A stretch of 64,000 nucleotides of DNA from Planctomycetota bacterium. Its GTDB lineage: Bacteria > Planctomycetota > B15-G4. The position numbers were made by a program, and so were the translations under genes. The DNA lies in assembly GCA_029259745.1 (NCBI GenBank), contig JAJDEO010000031.1, positions 5,001-69,000 on the forward strand. Reading direction: 5' to 3'. Positions 56,705 through 64,000 of this stretch are shown here, piece after piece (position 1 is the stretch's first letter; each line of letters opens with the position of its first letter). The notes beneath the pieces were generated by a model, which was not told where the DNA came from, did no database searches, and saw only the letters and a program-made list of their open reading frames with translations.

Positions 56705-58413
56705 GTGGCTCGCCCCTCGCCGCCGACGAGCACGACATCCGTCACGACGGCAGCTCGTGGCTCGACATCCTCCCGTTCGCAGTGCTCGCCTGCGTCGCCG
56801 CCTGGGTGACGCTGCCCGATCTCTTCGACGTCGACATCTTCAAAGCCGCGCTGACGGCGATCGTCGGTGCACTCGTCGTCCTGCCACTACTCGTCGGCCC
56901 CGCGCGCGCGCGCGACGACATCACGACCTGGTTCTCGTCGGGCATCGGACGCGGTCTCGTGCTCGTAACGGCCGTCTCGGCCATCGGCTCGGTCACGGTG
57001 CTCGTACACGCTTCCGTCGTCGACCGGCTGCTCGTCTTCGCCGTCAGCCAGATGGCGGCACTCGCCGGCTTGCGGGCTGCCCGCGCCCGGACCGGCCTCT
57101 TCACGGGGGTGCTGCTCGCCGCGACGACGCCCGTGGCAGTCGTCGCCCTCACCCAGGCGCTCGGCTGGACGTCGGCACTGACACCGGGGCCCGAGGAAGT
57201 CGTATCGCTGCTCGGCAACTCCACGCGCGCCGGCGCGCTGCTGGCGCTCGGCATTCCAGCGGCGGTCATGCTCACGGTCTTCACGGTGCTGCGGCGCGGC
57301 ACGATCACGCTCGGCGCAACGCTCGCAGCGCTGCTCGTCGCCCTCCACACGGCCGCCTGCCTGCTCACCCTGGCGCGCGGCGCCCGACTGGCCGTGCTCG
57401 CTGGGCTCGTGGTCACGGTCGCCTTCGTCGTGCTGGCGTCCACGCGCGGGCGCCTCCCGCGCGAGCAGTCGGCGCGTCTGTCGCGCGCTCTCGGCACAGC
57501 CGGCATCGCCCTTGCGATCGGCGTCGGTCTGGCGGCCTTCACGAACCCCGACCAAGTCTGGACAGCCCGCAAGCTCGACACCTCGGCGCCGATCCTCTCG
57601 GGCACCGACCTCACGACGAACGTGCGCCTTTCCCTGTGGGACGCAACGCTCGACATGACCGCCGACCACCGCATGTTCGGCGTCGGCCTGGGGCGCTACG
57701 GCGAGGTCTTCCCGCGCTACCGCGATCCCGTGGAGGCGGCCCTGCCGGGGCTCGCCGGCGCGACGACGGTGGCGCAGCATCCGCACAACGAAGCGCTGTT
57801 CGTCTTCGCCGAGGGCGGACTCGTCGCCGGCGCGATCCTCGTGCTGCTGCTCGCCGCGACGATGCGGCGCACGTGGCTGCGCGCCGTCAGCGACCCCGAC
57901 TGCGACGACCTCGCGGCCACCGGCGTCGTCACGGCGGGCTTCGCGCTCGGCATGGTCCAAGACGCCTGGACGACCGTCGGCACGGCCGTTCCGATCTTCG
58001 CGGCTCTCGGTCTGCTCTGGTCGGTGCCGTGGACCGCGCGTCACCCGCTGCAGGACCTCGGCGCGACCACTCCCTCACGCGGCGCACGCCTCGCCCTCGC
58101 CGCCGTCACGGCGCTGGCCGCCCTGGCATTGATCGGCCAAGCCGTGCCGCGCCTACAAACGCACCTCGGCCTGCGCGAATTCTACACCCAGGCCGCAGCA
58201 CTCGAGGCGCGCACATCGGTTTCCATCGACGACTTCGAGGCGGCCTTCGCGACGCTCATCGAAGCCGCCGACGCCGACCCCACGGACGTGGCCGCCCAGC
58301 AGCTCGTGATCCACTTCGGCACCGGCGCCCTCGCGCAAACCGAGTCGGCCGCGATCACGGCGGCCGTCGAGCGGTCGCGCAAGCGCCTCGAGGTGCTGCG
58401 GCCAAACGGCTGA
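56701..58413 (+). CDS. O-antigen ligase/polymerase-like membrane protein
   Basis: A 570-residue polytopic protein of the Wzy/WaaL group: about 12 hydrophobic segments and the large periplasmic Wzy_C loop with RLSLWDATLDMTADHRMFGV, the GRYGEVFPRYRD segment and the family His motif HPHNEALFVFAEGG. It adds or polymerises glycans at the outer face of the membrane; ligase versus polymerase cannot be decided. GTG 56701 overlaps the ftsY stop. The C-terminal 90 residues are soluble helical sequence. Confidence 0.82.
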   Translation: MSGSPLAADEHDIRHDGSSWLDILPFAVLACVAAWVTLPDLFDVDIFKAALTAIVGALVVLPLLVGPARARDDITTWFSSGIGRGLVLVTAVSAIGSVTVLVHASVVDRLLVFAVSQMAALAGLRAARARTGLFTGVLLAATTPVAVVALTQALGWTSALTPGPEEVVSLLGNSTRAGALLALGIPAAVMLTVFTVLRRGTITLGATLAALLVALHTAACLLTLARGARLAVLAGLVVTVAFVVLASTRGRLPREQSARLSRALGTAGIALAIGVGLAAFTNPDQVWTARKLDTSAPILSGTDLTTNVRLSLWDATLDMTADHRMFGVGLGRYGEVFPRYRDPVEAALPGLAGATTVAQHPHNEALFVFAEGGLVAGAILVLLLAATMRRTWLRAVSDPDCDDLAATGVVTAGFALGMVQDAWTTVGTAVPIFAALGLLWSVPWTARHPLQDLGATTPSRGARLALAAVTALAALALIGQAVPRLQTHLGLREFYTQAAALEARTSVSIDDFEAAFATLIEAADADPTDVAAQQLVIHFGTGALAQTESAAITAAVERSRKRLEVLRPNG

Positions 58414-58425
58414 GCGCGTCAGCCG
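58407..58425. terminator. Hairpin formed by the two convergent stop codons
   Basis: Perfect 7-bp stem CGGCTGA / TCAGCCG with loop GCGCG. The left arm contains the TGA of the O-antigen ligase-like gene and the right arm the complement of the fur TGA, so the hairpin itself spans the 5-nt gap between the genes. It could end transcription from both sides; no U-tract is present. Confidence 0.5.
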
Positions 58426-58925
58426 GCGTGCTCGTGTGACGACGTCGACGACTCGTCGGTCGATTCGTCGGCGTCCTTCGGCACCTTGCCGGCCGCCTGG
58501 CAATCAGCGCAGTGGCCGAACATGTTCAGCCGATGCGATGTCACCTTGAACCCGTGTTCGGCGGCGACGGCATCCTGCGCCGCTTCGATCGCTTCGCTGT
58601 GGAACTCGAGGATCTTCCCGCACTCCTGACACACCATGTGGTCGTGGTGTTCGTGCCCGAGCGTGTGCTCGTAGCGCAGACCCTGGTCGCGCCCGACGCT
58701 CAGCGCGTCGACGAAGCCGCCCTCTTCGAGCAAGCTCAGCGTGCGATAGACCGTGGCGCGCGAGATCGAGCGGTCGCCCTTCCTACGCAGCATCTCGAAG
58801 AGTTCCTCGGCCGTGACGTGCCGATGCGTGCGGTAGATGCAGCGCAGCACCTCGGCGCGCTGGGCCGTGAGGCGCAGGCCCTTGCCGTGCAGGAACATCT
58901 CGAAGCGACTGAGGAAACTCTTCAT
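58419..58925 (-). CDS. Fur-family metal-dependent regulator
   Basis: A 168-residue regulator: N-terminal winged helix (GLRLTAQRAEVLRCIYRTHR and SISRATVYRTLSLLEEGGFV) and C-terminal dimer domain with the metal site HEHHDHMVCQECG and a second CxxC (Cys139, Cys142) pairing with Cys99/Cys102 for structural zinc. Fur, Zur or PerR-type specificity cannot be told apart. The extended His/Ser/Thr tail is unusual. It starts 2 nt after purD and is likely co-transcribed with it. Confidence 0.93.
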   Translation of the reverse strand: MKSFLSRFEMFLHGKGLRLTAQRAEVLRCIYRTHRHVTAEELFEMLRRKGDRSISRATVYRTLSLLEEGGFVDALSVGRDQGLRYEHTLGHEHHDHMVCQECGKILEFHSEAIEAAQDAVAAEHGFKVTSHRLNMFGHCADCQAAGKVPKDADESTDESSTSSHEHAG

Positions 58926-58927
58926 CG

Positions 58928-60235
58928 TCAGATCTCGAAGGATGGTTCGGTCTGGTCGACAAGCTCACGATGGCCGATGTCGGTGCGCATGCGCATCCCC
59001 TCGAAATCGATCTCGGCGGCGGCGGCGTAGGCCGCATCACGAGCGGATTGAAGGTCGGGTCCGGTGCCGACCACGCAGAGCACGCGCCCGCCGGCCGTCT
59101 CTACGCGGCGTCCATCGCCGGAAAAACGCGTGCCCATGTGATAGACACGTACGCCGGGGTGTCCAGCGGCTCGATCGAGCCCGGAGATGGTCTTGCCCGG
59201 AGTGTTCGAGGCCGGGTAGTCGCCGTCGGCGATGACGACACCGCAGGCGTGGTCGCTCGACCAGCGGATGTCCTCGACATCGGCCAGCCGCCCGTTGGCC
59301 GCTGCGCTGAACAGTTCGAGCGCGTTCGACTCGAGCCGCGGCAGGAGCACCTCCATCTCCGGGTCCCCGCCGCGCGCGTTGAACTCGAGCACGAAGGGGC
59401 CATCGTCGGTGATCATCAGCCCCGCGTAGAGCAGCCCCGTGAAGGTACGTCCTTCACCACCCATCGTGTGGACGGTGGGAATGAGCACGCGCTCCTCGAT
59501 CTGCTCGTAGACCCGCGGCGTCAGCAGACGCGAGGGACTGAACGCGCCCATGCCACCGGTGTTCGGGCCGGTGTCCCCGTCGAACGCGGCCTTGTGATCG
59601 CGGGACGACTCGAGCACCGCGACGGCCTCGCCGTCGACGAGCGCGATCATCGAGAGCTCTTCGCCCTCGAGGAAGTCCTCGACGATGATGCGCGCGCCGG
59701 CCGCACCGAAGCGCTCCTGGAGCATCGCATCGCGTACGGCCGTGATCGCCTCCTCGGGCGTCTGGGCGATCGTGACACCCTTGCCGGCCGCGAGCCCGTC
59801 AGCCTTCACGACCACGGGCCAGGTCTCGATGCCCTCGCAGTAGGCGATCGCCTCGCTGGCCGAGTTGAAGCTCTTGCTGTGCGCCGTCGGGATGCGTGCC
59901 CGGCGACAGAGGTCCTTCATATAGGCCTTGCTGCCCTCGATGTGCGCGGCGGCCTTCGTGGGCCCCATCGCGGCGATGCCGGCGTCGCGGAGCGCGTCCA
60001 CGAGCCCGGCGACGAGGGGGCCCTCGGGGCCGACGATGACGAGCTCGACCTGATGCTCACGCGCTGCGGCGACAAGGCCGGCCGTGTCATCCACGTGGAT
60101 GTCGAGGCATTCGGCCTGACTCGCGATCCCCGCATTGCCGGGCGCGGCGAACAAGCGACCGATCCCTTCGGAGCGAGAGAGGGCGTCGACGAAGGCGTGC
60201 TCACGCCCTCCCGACCCGACGACGAGCACATTCAT
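58928..60235 (-). CDS. purD: Phosphoribosylamine-glycine ligase
   Basis: Purine biosynthesis enzyme joining glycine to phosphoribosylamine with ATP. The 435 residues start MNVLVVGSGGREHAFVDAL, with the ATP-grasp core (VVKADGLAAGKGVTI, MSMIALVDGE-like ELSMIALVDGEAV) and VLEFNARGGDPEMEVLLPRL. ATG 60235 begins the conserved N terminus, so an upstream in-frame extension is rejected. It is followed by a fur-family gene 2 nt later. Confidence 0.97.
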   Translation of the reverse strand: MNVLVVGSGGREHAFVDALSRSEGIGRLFAAPGNAGIASQAECLDIHVDDTAGLVAAAREHQVELVIVGPEGPLVAGLVDALRDAGIAAMGPTKAAAHIEGSKAYMKDLCRRARIPTAHSKSFNSASEAIAYCEGIETWPVVVKADGLAAGKGVTIAQTPEEAITAVRDAMLQERFGAAGARIIVEDFLEGEELSMIALVDGEAVAVLESSRDHKAAFDGDTGPNTGGMGAFSPSRLLTPRVYEQIEERVLIPTVHTMGGEGRTFTGLLYAGLMITDDGPFVLEFNARGGDPEMEVLLPRLESNALELFSAAANGRLADVEDIRWSSDHACGVVIADGDYPASNTPGKTISGLDRAAGHPGVRVYHMGTRFSGDGRRVETAGGRVLCVVGTGPDLQSARDAAYAAAAEIDFEGMRMRTDIGHRELVDQTEPSFEI

Positions 60236-60375
60236 GACGACATCCGCGGCGTGAGACAGAACTTGGATCGTCGATTGTAACGGGCGCGGACAGTCCAACC
60301 CACCGGGGAAGTGCCGGCGACTGCCGCGAAGCCGTCAGAGGGCCGCCCTCGGCCCATCCAGGAAGGAGGATCGAG

Positions 60376-62451
60376 GTGCTCGGGGACGCTACTGTGACGC
60401 GGATGAACGCGACGTGCGCCACCGACGACAAGCCGGCCCCGCTCGGAGCCGGCGCGCGCCTCGCCCTCGGATGCCTCTTCGCGATCGTGGGGCTCATGCC
60501 GCTGATCGCCACGGGCCCCGAAGCCCTGGCGCGCAAGCCCATCGCCTTCGTCATCCTGGCGCTCGTGGGCGCGCTCGGGTTGCTCGTCGACGCCCTCGCA
60601 GGCAAGCGTGCGCCGGCCCTCGGCACCCCCGTCGACCGCAGCCTCGGCATCTTCTTCCTCACCGCGCTGCTGTCGCTGGTGGCCAGCCGCCACCCGGAGC
60701 TCACGCGCTACACCTACGGCCACTTCGCGGCCCTGGCCCTCGCGTACCTCCTCGCCATCAAGACGGTCCGCACGCTCACGACCGCCCGCGCGCTGCTCGG
60801 CGTGGCGCTGCTCGCCGGAGCCGTCGTCGCGCTGCTCGGACTCGACGGCTACCGCAGCTTCGTCGCCGCCGGATCGCCCGAGGAGCTGCGCTCGGAGTTC
60901 CTGTCGACGCCGCTCTTCGCCCACTCGTACCTCGCGGCGCAGTCGCTCGTCATGCTCCTGACCGGCGGACTCGTCTACCTCGTCCATGCCCCGCGCGGCG
61001 TCGCGCACCGCGGGCTTGTCGCGGCCGTGTTGCTGCCCATCGCGGCGTTCCTGTTCGTCGTGGGGAGTCGCGGCGCATACCTGGCGTTCGTCGTGGGGAT
61101 CTCCCTGTCGTCCGTGCTCGCCGTGGCCAGCGCGAGCAACCGGCGCGCTGCGCTCGCACGCCTCTCGCTGCGCCTCGGTGCCGCCGGCCTCGTCGTCTTG
61201 GTCATCACGGTTGCGGCGCTGGCCGGCGGCTGGCTCTCGACGGAAGGACGCTACGCCCTCGAGCGCGTGCTGTTGATGTTCGACCCCGATTCCGCACGCT
61301 TCAACTTCAGCCGCCTCGACGTCTGGCGCGACACGCTCGAGCTCGCCGCCGACCACTGGCTGACGGGCATCGGCGTCGGCGCCTACGACCAGGTGCTCCC
61401 GGCCTACCACGCCTCGCCGCGCGTGATCCCGCACGCGCACAACCAGTTCCTGCACGTGCTCGCCACCCAAGGGCTCGTCGGACTCGTCGCGCTGCTGTTC
61501 GTGCTGCGCCATGCCGCCGAGGCCGCGCGCCGCGCCGCCGCTGTCCTGCACGACGATCGCGAACGGCGCGCCCTGAGCCTGGCGATCATCGCGGCCCTGT
61601 CGTCGATCCTGGTCTACTTCCTCTTCGAGACGACGCTCGAGCTGCCCGAAGCCGGCTCGCTCGTCATGATCGGGCTGGCGTTGCTCACGCGCTGTGGATG
61701 TCACTCACGCACGGCCGCTCCCGCGCGCGCATGGACCGCCGCGGGGCTCGTCACCGCCGTCGCGCTCACGCTGACGATCGCACCGCTGTGGTGGGCGTCG
61801 TGGCAGGCCGCTGCACCGACCCAGCGTGCGCTCGCGGCCATCGAAGAGGCCGCCGACTGGGCCGAACGCGGCGACGACGTCCGCGCCCGCGAGCTGCGCG
61901 CCGTGGCGATCGACGAGTTGGTCGTCGCCGACGGGATCTTCCCCTACCGCGCCGACCTCGCCCGCGCCCGCGCCGACCTGCTCTTCGAACTCGGCCGCTG
62001 GAAAGAAGCTCGCGAAGCCAACGCGATCGCCGACGAGCGTCAACCGAACGCCTTCGTGCACCTCAACGCGATCGGCAAGCTGCACCTCCGCCGCGGCGAG
62101 TTCAGCGCCGCCATCGAGCCGCTGCGGCGGGCGATCAGTGCGCACCGCGGGCTCGGCTCCGAGGAAACCTACTGGTCGCTCGGCCGTGCCTATCTCTACA
62201 CGCATCGGCTCGAAGAAGCTTGGATCGTCTTCTACGACTTGATCGGGATCCATGCGTACCACGAGATCCGACCGTCGTTGCTGCTCGACGCCGCAGAGAC
62301 GCTGCTGTTCCTCGATCGCAACCCGGCCTTCGTGCGCACGCTGCTGCGTTGGTACGTCGAGCGCGTCGACGAACCGTCCGAGCGACTCGCCGAACTCCAG
62401 CGTCATCTCGCACAGCAGCTCGAACGCCCGCCGCGCCCGCGCGAGCGCTGA
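60376..62451 (+). CDS. O-antigen ligase-like protein with C-terminal TPRs
   Basis: A 691-residue protein: 12 or so membrane segments up to about residue 480, with the Wzy_C-type loop (RFNFSRLDVWRDTLELAADH, then IGVGAYDQVLPAYHASPRV and AHNQFLHVLATQGLVGL), then some 200 residues of TPR-like helices (LRRGEFSAAIEPLRRAISAH). GTG 60376 has AGGAGG with 6-nt spacing. The gene is divergent from purD. It resembles, but is not a copy of, the O-antigen ligase-like gene ending at 58413. Together they suggest cell-surface glycan assembly. Confidence 0.82.
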   Translation: MLGDATVTRMNATCATDDKPAPLGAGARLALGCLFAIVGLMPLIATGPEALARKPIAFVILALVGALGLLVDALAGKRAPALGTPVDRSLGIFFLTALLSLVASRHPELTRYTYGHFAALALAYLLAIKTVRTLTTARALLGVALLAGAVVALLGLDGYRSFVAAGSPEELRSEFLSTPLFAHSYLAAQSLVMLLTGGLVYLVHAPRGVAHRGLVAAVLLPIAAFLFVVGSRGAYLAFVVGISLSSVLAVASASNRRAALARLSLRLGAAGLVVLVITVAALAGGWLSTEGRYALERVLLMFDPDSARFNFSRLDVWRDTLELAADHWLTGIGVGAYDQVLPAYHASPRVIPHAHNQFLHVLATQGLVGLVALLFVLRHAAEAARRAAAVLHDDRERRALSLAIIAALSSILVYFLFETTLELPEAGSLVMIGLALLTRCGCHSRTAAPARAWTAAGLVTAVALTLTIAPLWWASWQAAAPTQRALAAIEEAADWAERGDDVRARELRAVAIDELVVADGIFPYRADLARARADLLFELGRWKEAREANAIADERQPNAFVHLNAIGKLHLRRGEFSAAIEPLRRAISAHRGLGSEETYWSLGRAYLYTHRLEEAWIVFYDLIGIHAYHEIRPSLLLDAAETLLFLDRNPAFVRTLLRWYVERVDEPSERLAELQRHLAQQLERPPRPRER

Positions 62452-62458
62452 TCAGCGC
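62445..62458. other. Perfect palindrome joining two abutting convergent stops
   Basis: GCGCTGATCAGCGC is a perfect 14-bp palindrome holding the TGA of the plus-strand gene and, immediately next to it, the complement of the minus-strand TGA. The two genes meet with no gap. A loop-less palindrome would make a poor hairpin, so it may simply be selection for tight packing. Confidence 0.6.
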
Positions 62459-64000
62459 GACGTGCTCACCGACGCGTCGAGCCAGGCCCGCGCCGTGTCG
62501 GCCTCGGCGCGACGCCCGGCCGCCTCGTAGAGCGCAACCATGCGCGTGAGACACGCCGTGACGGTCCAGTGCCCGGCCCCGTAGGCGCGCCGTACGTCAG
62601 GTTCGAGGGCCTCGAGAACGGCGATCGCCTCGTCTTCACGCTCGGCGGCTGACAGCATGTCGGCCAGGGCGACGGTGGCGTCGATCACGGTGAAGCTCGC
62701 AGCCGGATGAGCGCGCGACAGGCGTCCGTGAGCCGCGAGCGCGCGTGCCGCCGCGGCACGGGCATCCCCGAGTTCGAAGAGCACGTGCGCGTGCTGAAGA
62801 AGCGCGCGTCCGGCCAGGGCATCACCGCCGCGTGTCGCAAGCGTGTCCGAGACGGTTTCGATCACAACGAGCGCCTCGTCGAGACGCCCGACCGACCAGA
62901 GCGCCCGGGCGAGATCGATCTGCAGGTTCAGGGTGGCAACGTGTTCAGCGCCACGACGGGCGCGCGAGGCCTCCAGTGCCTCCTCGAAGAGAGCGACGGC
63001 CTTGTCGCCCTGCTCCGTCCCGAGATAGAGCGCCGCGAGTTCACTGCGAGCTGCCGCGGTCCGCACGGACGTCGACAGCCGCTCACCGAGCACATCCAGC
63101 GCCGCTCGATAGTGCTCTTCGGCGACGTCGTAGAGTCGGCGTTGACGCGCGAGGTTCCCGAGCAACACCCGCGACGACGCGACGTCCTCGCGTGCGCGCA
63201 GCGCCTGCTCTGGGTCGACATCTCCAGCGGACCGCTCGAAGTGCTCCAACCACGCTTCGCGCAAGCCCAGCGCAGCCGCCGCCGACACCTCGGCCGCCTC
63301 GCCTTCGCCGAGTGAGTAGTCGAGCATCGCGAGATTGAAGAGCGCGTCGGCGTGCTCGTGTCCTGCGATGTCCGCGCCCAGGCGCTCGGCCATGGCGAGG
63401 GCCGCGTCGAGCATCTCGCGCGCTTCGGCGTCGCGCCCACGACGCGCCAGCACGACTCCGACGTCGCCAAGCGCAGCGCACACGTCGCGATGGTCGGACG
63501 CATGCTCGGCGCGCCGCAGCTCGAGCACACGCTCGTACTCGGCCAGCGCGGCATCGAAGCGTCCGAGCCCTTCGTAGGAGTGGCCGAGTGCCTTGCGGAG
63601 CGCGACTTCGACCTCTGGTTCGTCGGCGAACTTCTCCGTTGCCATCGTCGAGGCCTCGTCGAGCATCTCGGCGACAGTCACGTTGGCCCCGCGCACGCTG
63701 GGGTCCGCGGAGCGAAAGATGTCGAGCAGGAAACGGTTCACGATCGTGTTGATGCGGTCCGCCTTGGCCAGCGTGTCGTAACTGGTCGCGAGCTGGTCAT
63801 GCGCGTGCCCGAGAACTCGGTTGTGGATCGCGAGTGCGATCGGCGTGGCGAGCACGACGAAGAGCGCCAGCGCGGCCGCCGTGGCTGCGGCGGGATTGCG
63901 ACGCATCCAGCGCCCGACGCGCGTGAGCGTGCCGACCGGTCGCACGTGCAGGGGCTGATAGTCGAGAAAGCGCAGCAGGTCGGCGGCCATCTCCGCGGCC
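62452..64000 (-). CDS. C-terminal part of a Ser/Thr kinase-TPR protein (partial)
   Basis: The frame runs off the window at 64000, so the N terminus is missing. What remains, about 516 residues, begins AEMAADLLRFLDYQPLHVRP, which matches the end of planctomycete-type Pkinase domains, then one membrane helix (AAATAAALALFVVLATPIAL) and many TPR repeats (GLGRFDAALAEYERVLELRR, EEHYRAALDVLGERLS). The kinase domain itself is not visible, so kinase activity is inferred from this architecture. Stop codon abuts the convergent gene. Confidence 0.8.
   Translation of the reverse strand, partial: AAEMAADLLRFLDYQPLHVRPVGTLTRVGRWMRRNPAAATAAALALFVVLATPIALAIHNRVLGHAHDQLATSYDTLAKADRINTIVNRFLLDIFRSADPSVRGANVTVAEMLDEASTMATEKFADEPEVEVALRKALGHSYEGLGRFDAALAEYERVLELRRAEHASDHRDVCAALGDVGVVLARRGRDAEAREMLDAALAMAERLGADIAGHEHADALFNLAMLDYSLGEGEAAEVSAAAALGLREAWLEHFERSAGDVDPEQALRAREDVASSRVLLGNLARQRRLYDVAEEHYRAALDVLGERLSTSVRTAAARSELAALYLGTEQGDKAVALFEEALEASRARRGAEHVATLNLQIDLARALWSVGRLDEALVVIETVSDTLATRGGDALAGRALLQHAHVLFELGDARAAAARALAAHGRLSRAHPAASFTVIDATVALADMLSAAEREDEAIAVLEALEPDVRRAYGAGHWTVTACLTRMVALYEAAGRRAEADTARAWLDASVSTSR

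Overview
This is a high-GC, gene-dense bacterial window that fits a Planctomycetota-like organism. The evidence for that is an FG-GAP repeat protein with a C-terminal beta domain common in that phylum, the tail of a Ser/Thr kinase fused to TPR repeats, very large secreted proteins, and a noncanonical pseudopilin operon. Taxonomy is inferred from gene content only. About 50 protein genes are supported. No rRNA, tRNA or CRISPR array was seen.

Layout. 1-11406 (minus strand): an L,D-transpeptidase, then the translation cluster thrS-infC-rpmI-rplT-pheS-pheT, with aspS upstream. infC appears to start with ACG behind an ideal Shine-Dalgarno. 11501-13579: a secreted FG-GAP protein. 14191-21923 (minus): a complete F-type ATP synthase operon, atpZ-atpI-like-B-E-F-H-A-G-D-C, with two strong hairpins between atpE and atpF and a large atpZ/atpI overlap. 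22150-25098: a coiled-coil lipoprotein (minus), then ndk, a TPR lipoprotein, rnpA and yidD (plus).

25325-45781 (minus): a 20-kb run of mostly overlapping genes, the most unusual part of the window. In transcription order it encodes a membrane-anchored beta-sandwich/coiled-coil protein, a PilM-PilN fusion, a PilO/GspM-like protein, a TPR protein, GspG, a GspH-like pseudopilin with a LamG-like domain, a 1741-residue GspK-like pseudopilin with a LamG-like domain and five copies of a repeated module, GspJ- and GspI-like pseudopilins, a zinc-ribbon protein, a parvulin-type isomerase, ScpB and a PpiD/SurA-like chaperone. This looks like a type II secretion/type IV pilus-like assembly with enlarged, possibly lectin-like tip subunits. 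The ATPase, platform protein and secretin are not in the window.

46003-51255: an AtoE-type transporter, tldD and tldE (minus). An Rrf2 regulator with three cysteines and a single-domain globin lie on the plus strand between tldD and tldE, with a perfect dyad over the candidate -35 element. 51429-54533: a secreted GH2 enzyme whose stop codon lies in the TA flank of a MITE-like palindromic element (54531-54695). 54825-58413: ribH-nusB-ftsY and an O-antigen ligase-like protein. 58419-60235 (minus): purD-fur. 60376-62451: a second O-antigen ligase-like protein with TPRs. 62452-64000: the C-terminal part of a kinase-TPR protein that runs off the window. Three of the four convergent gene pairs meet at a palindrome or hairpin, two of them built from the stop codons themselves.
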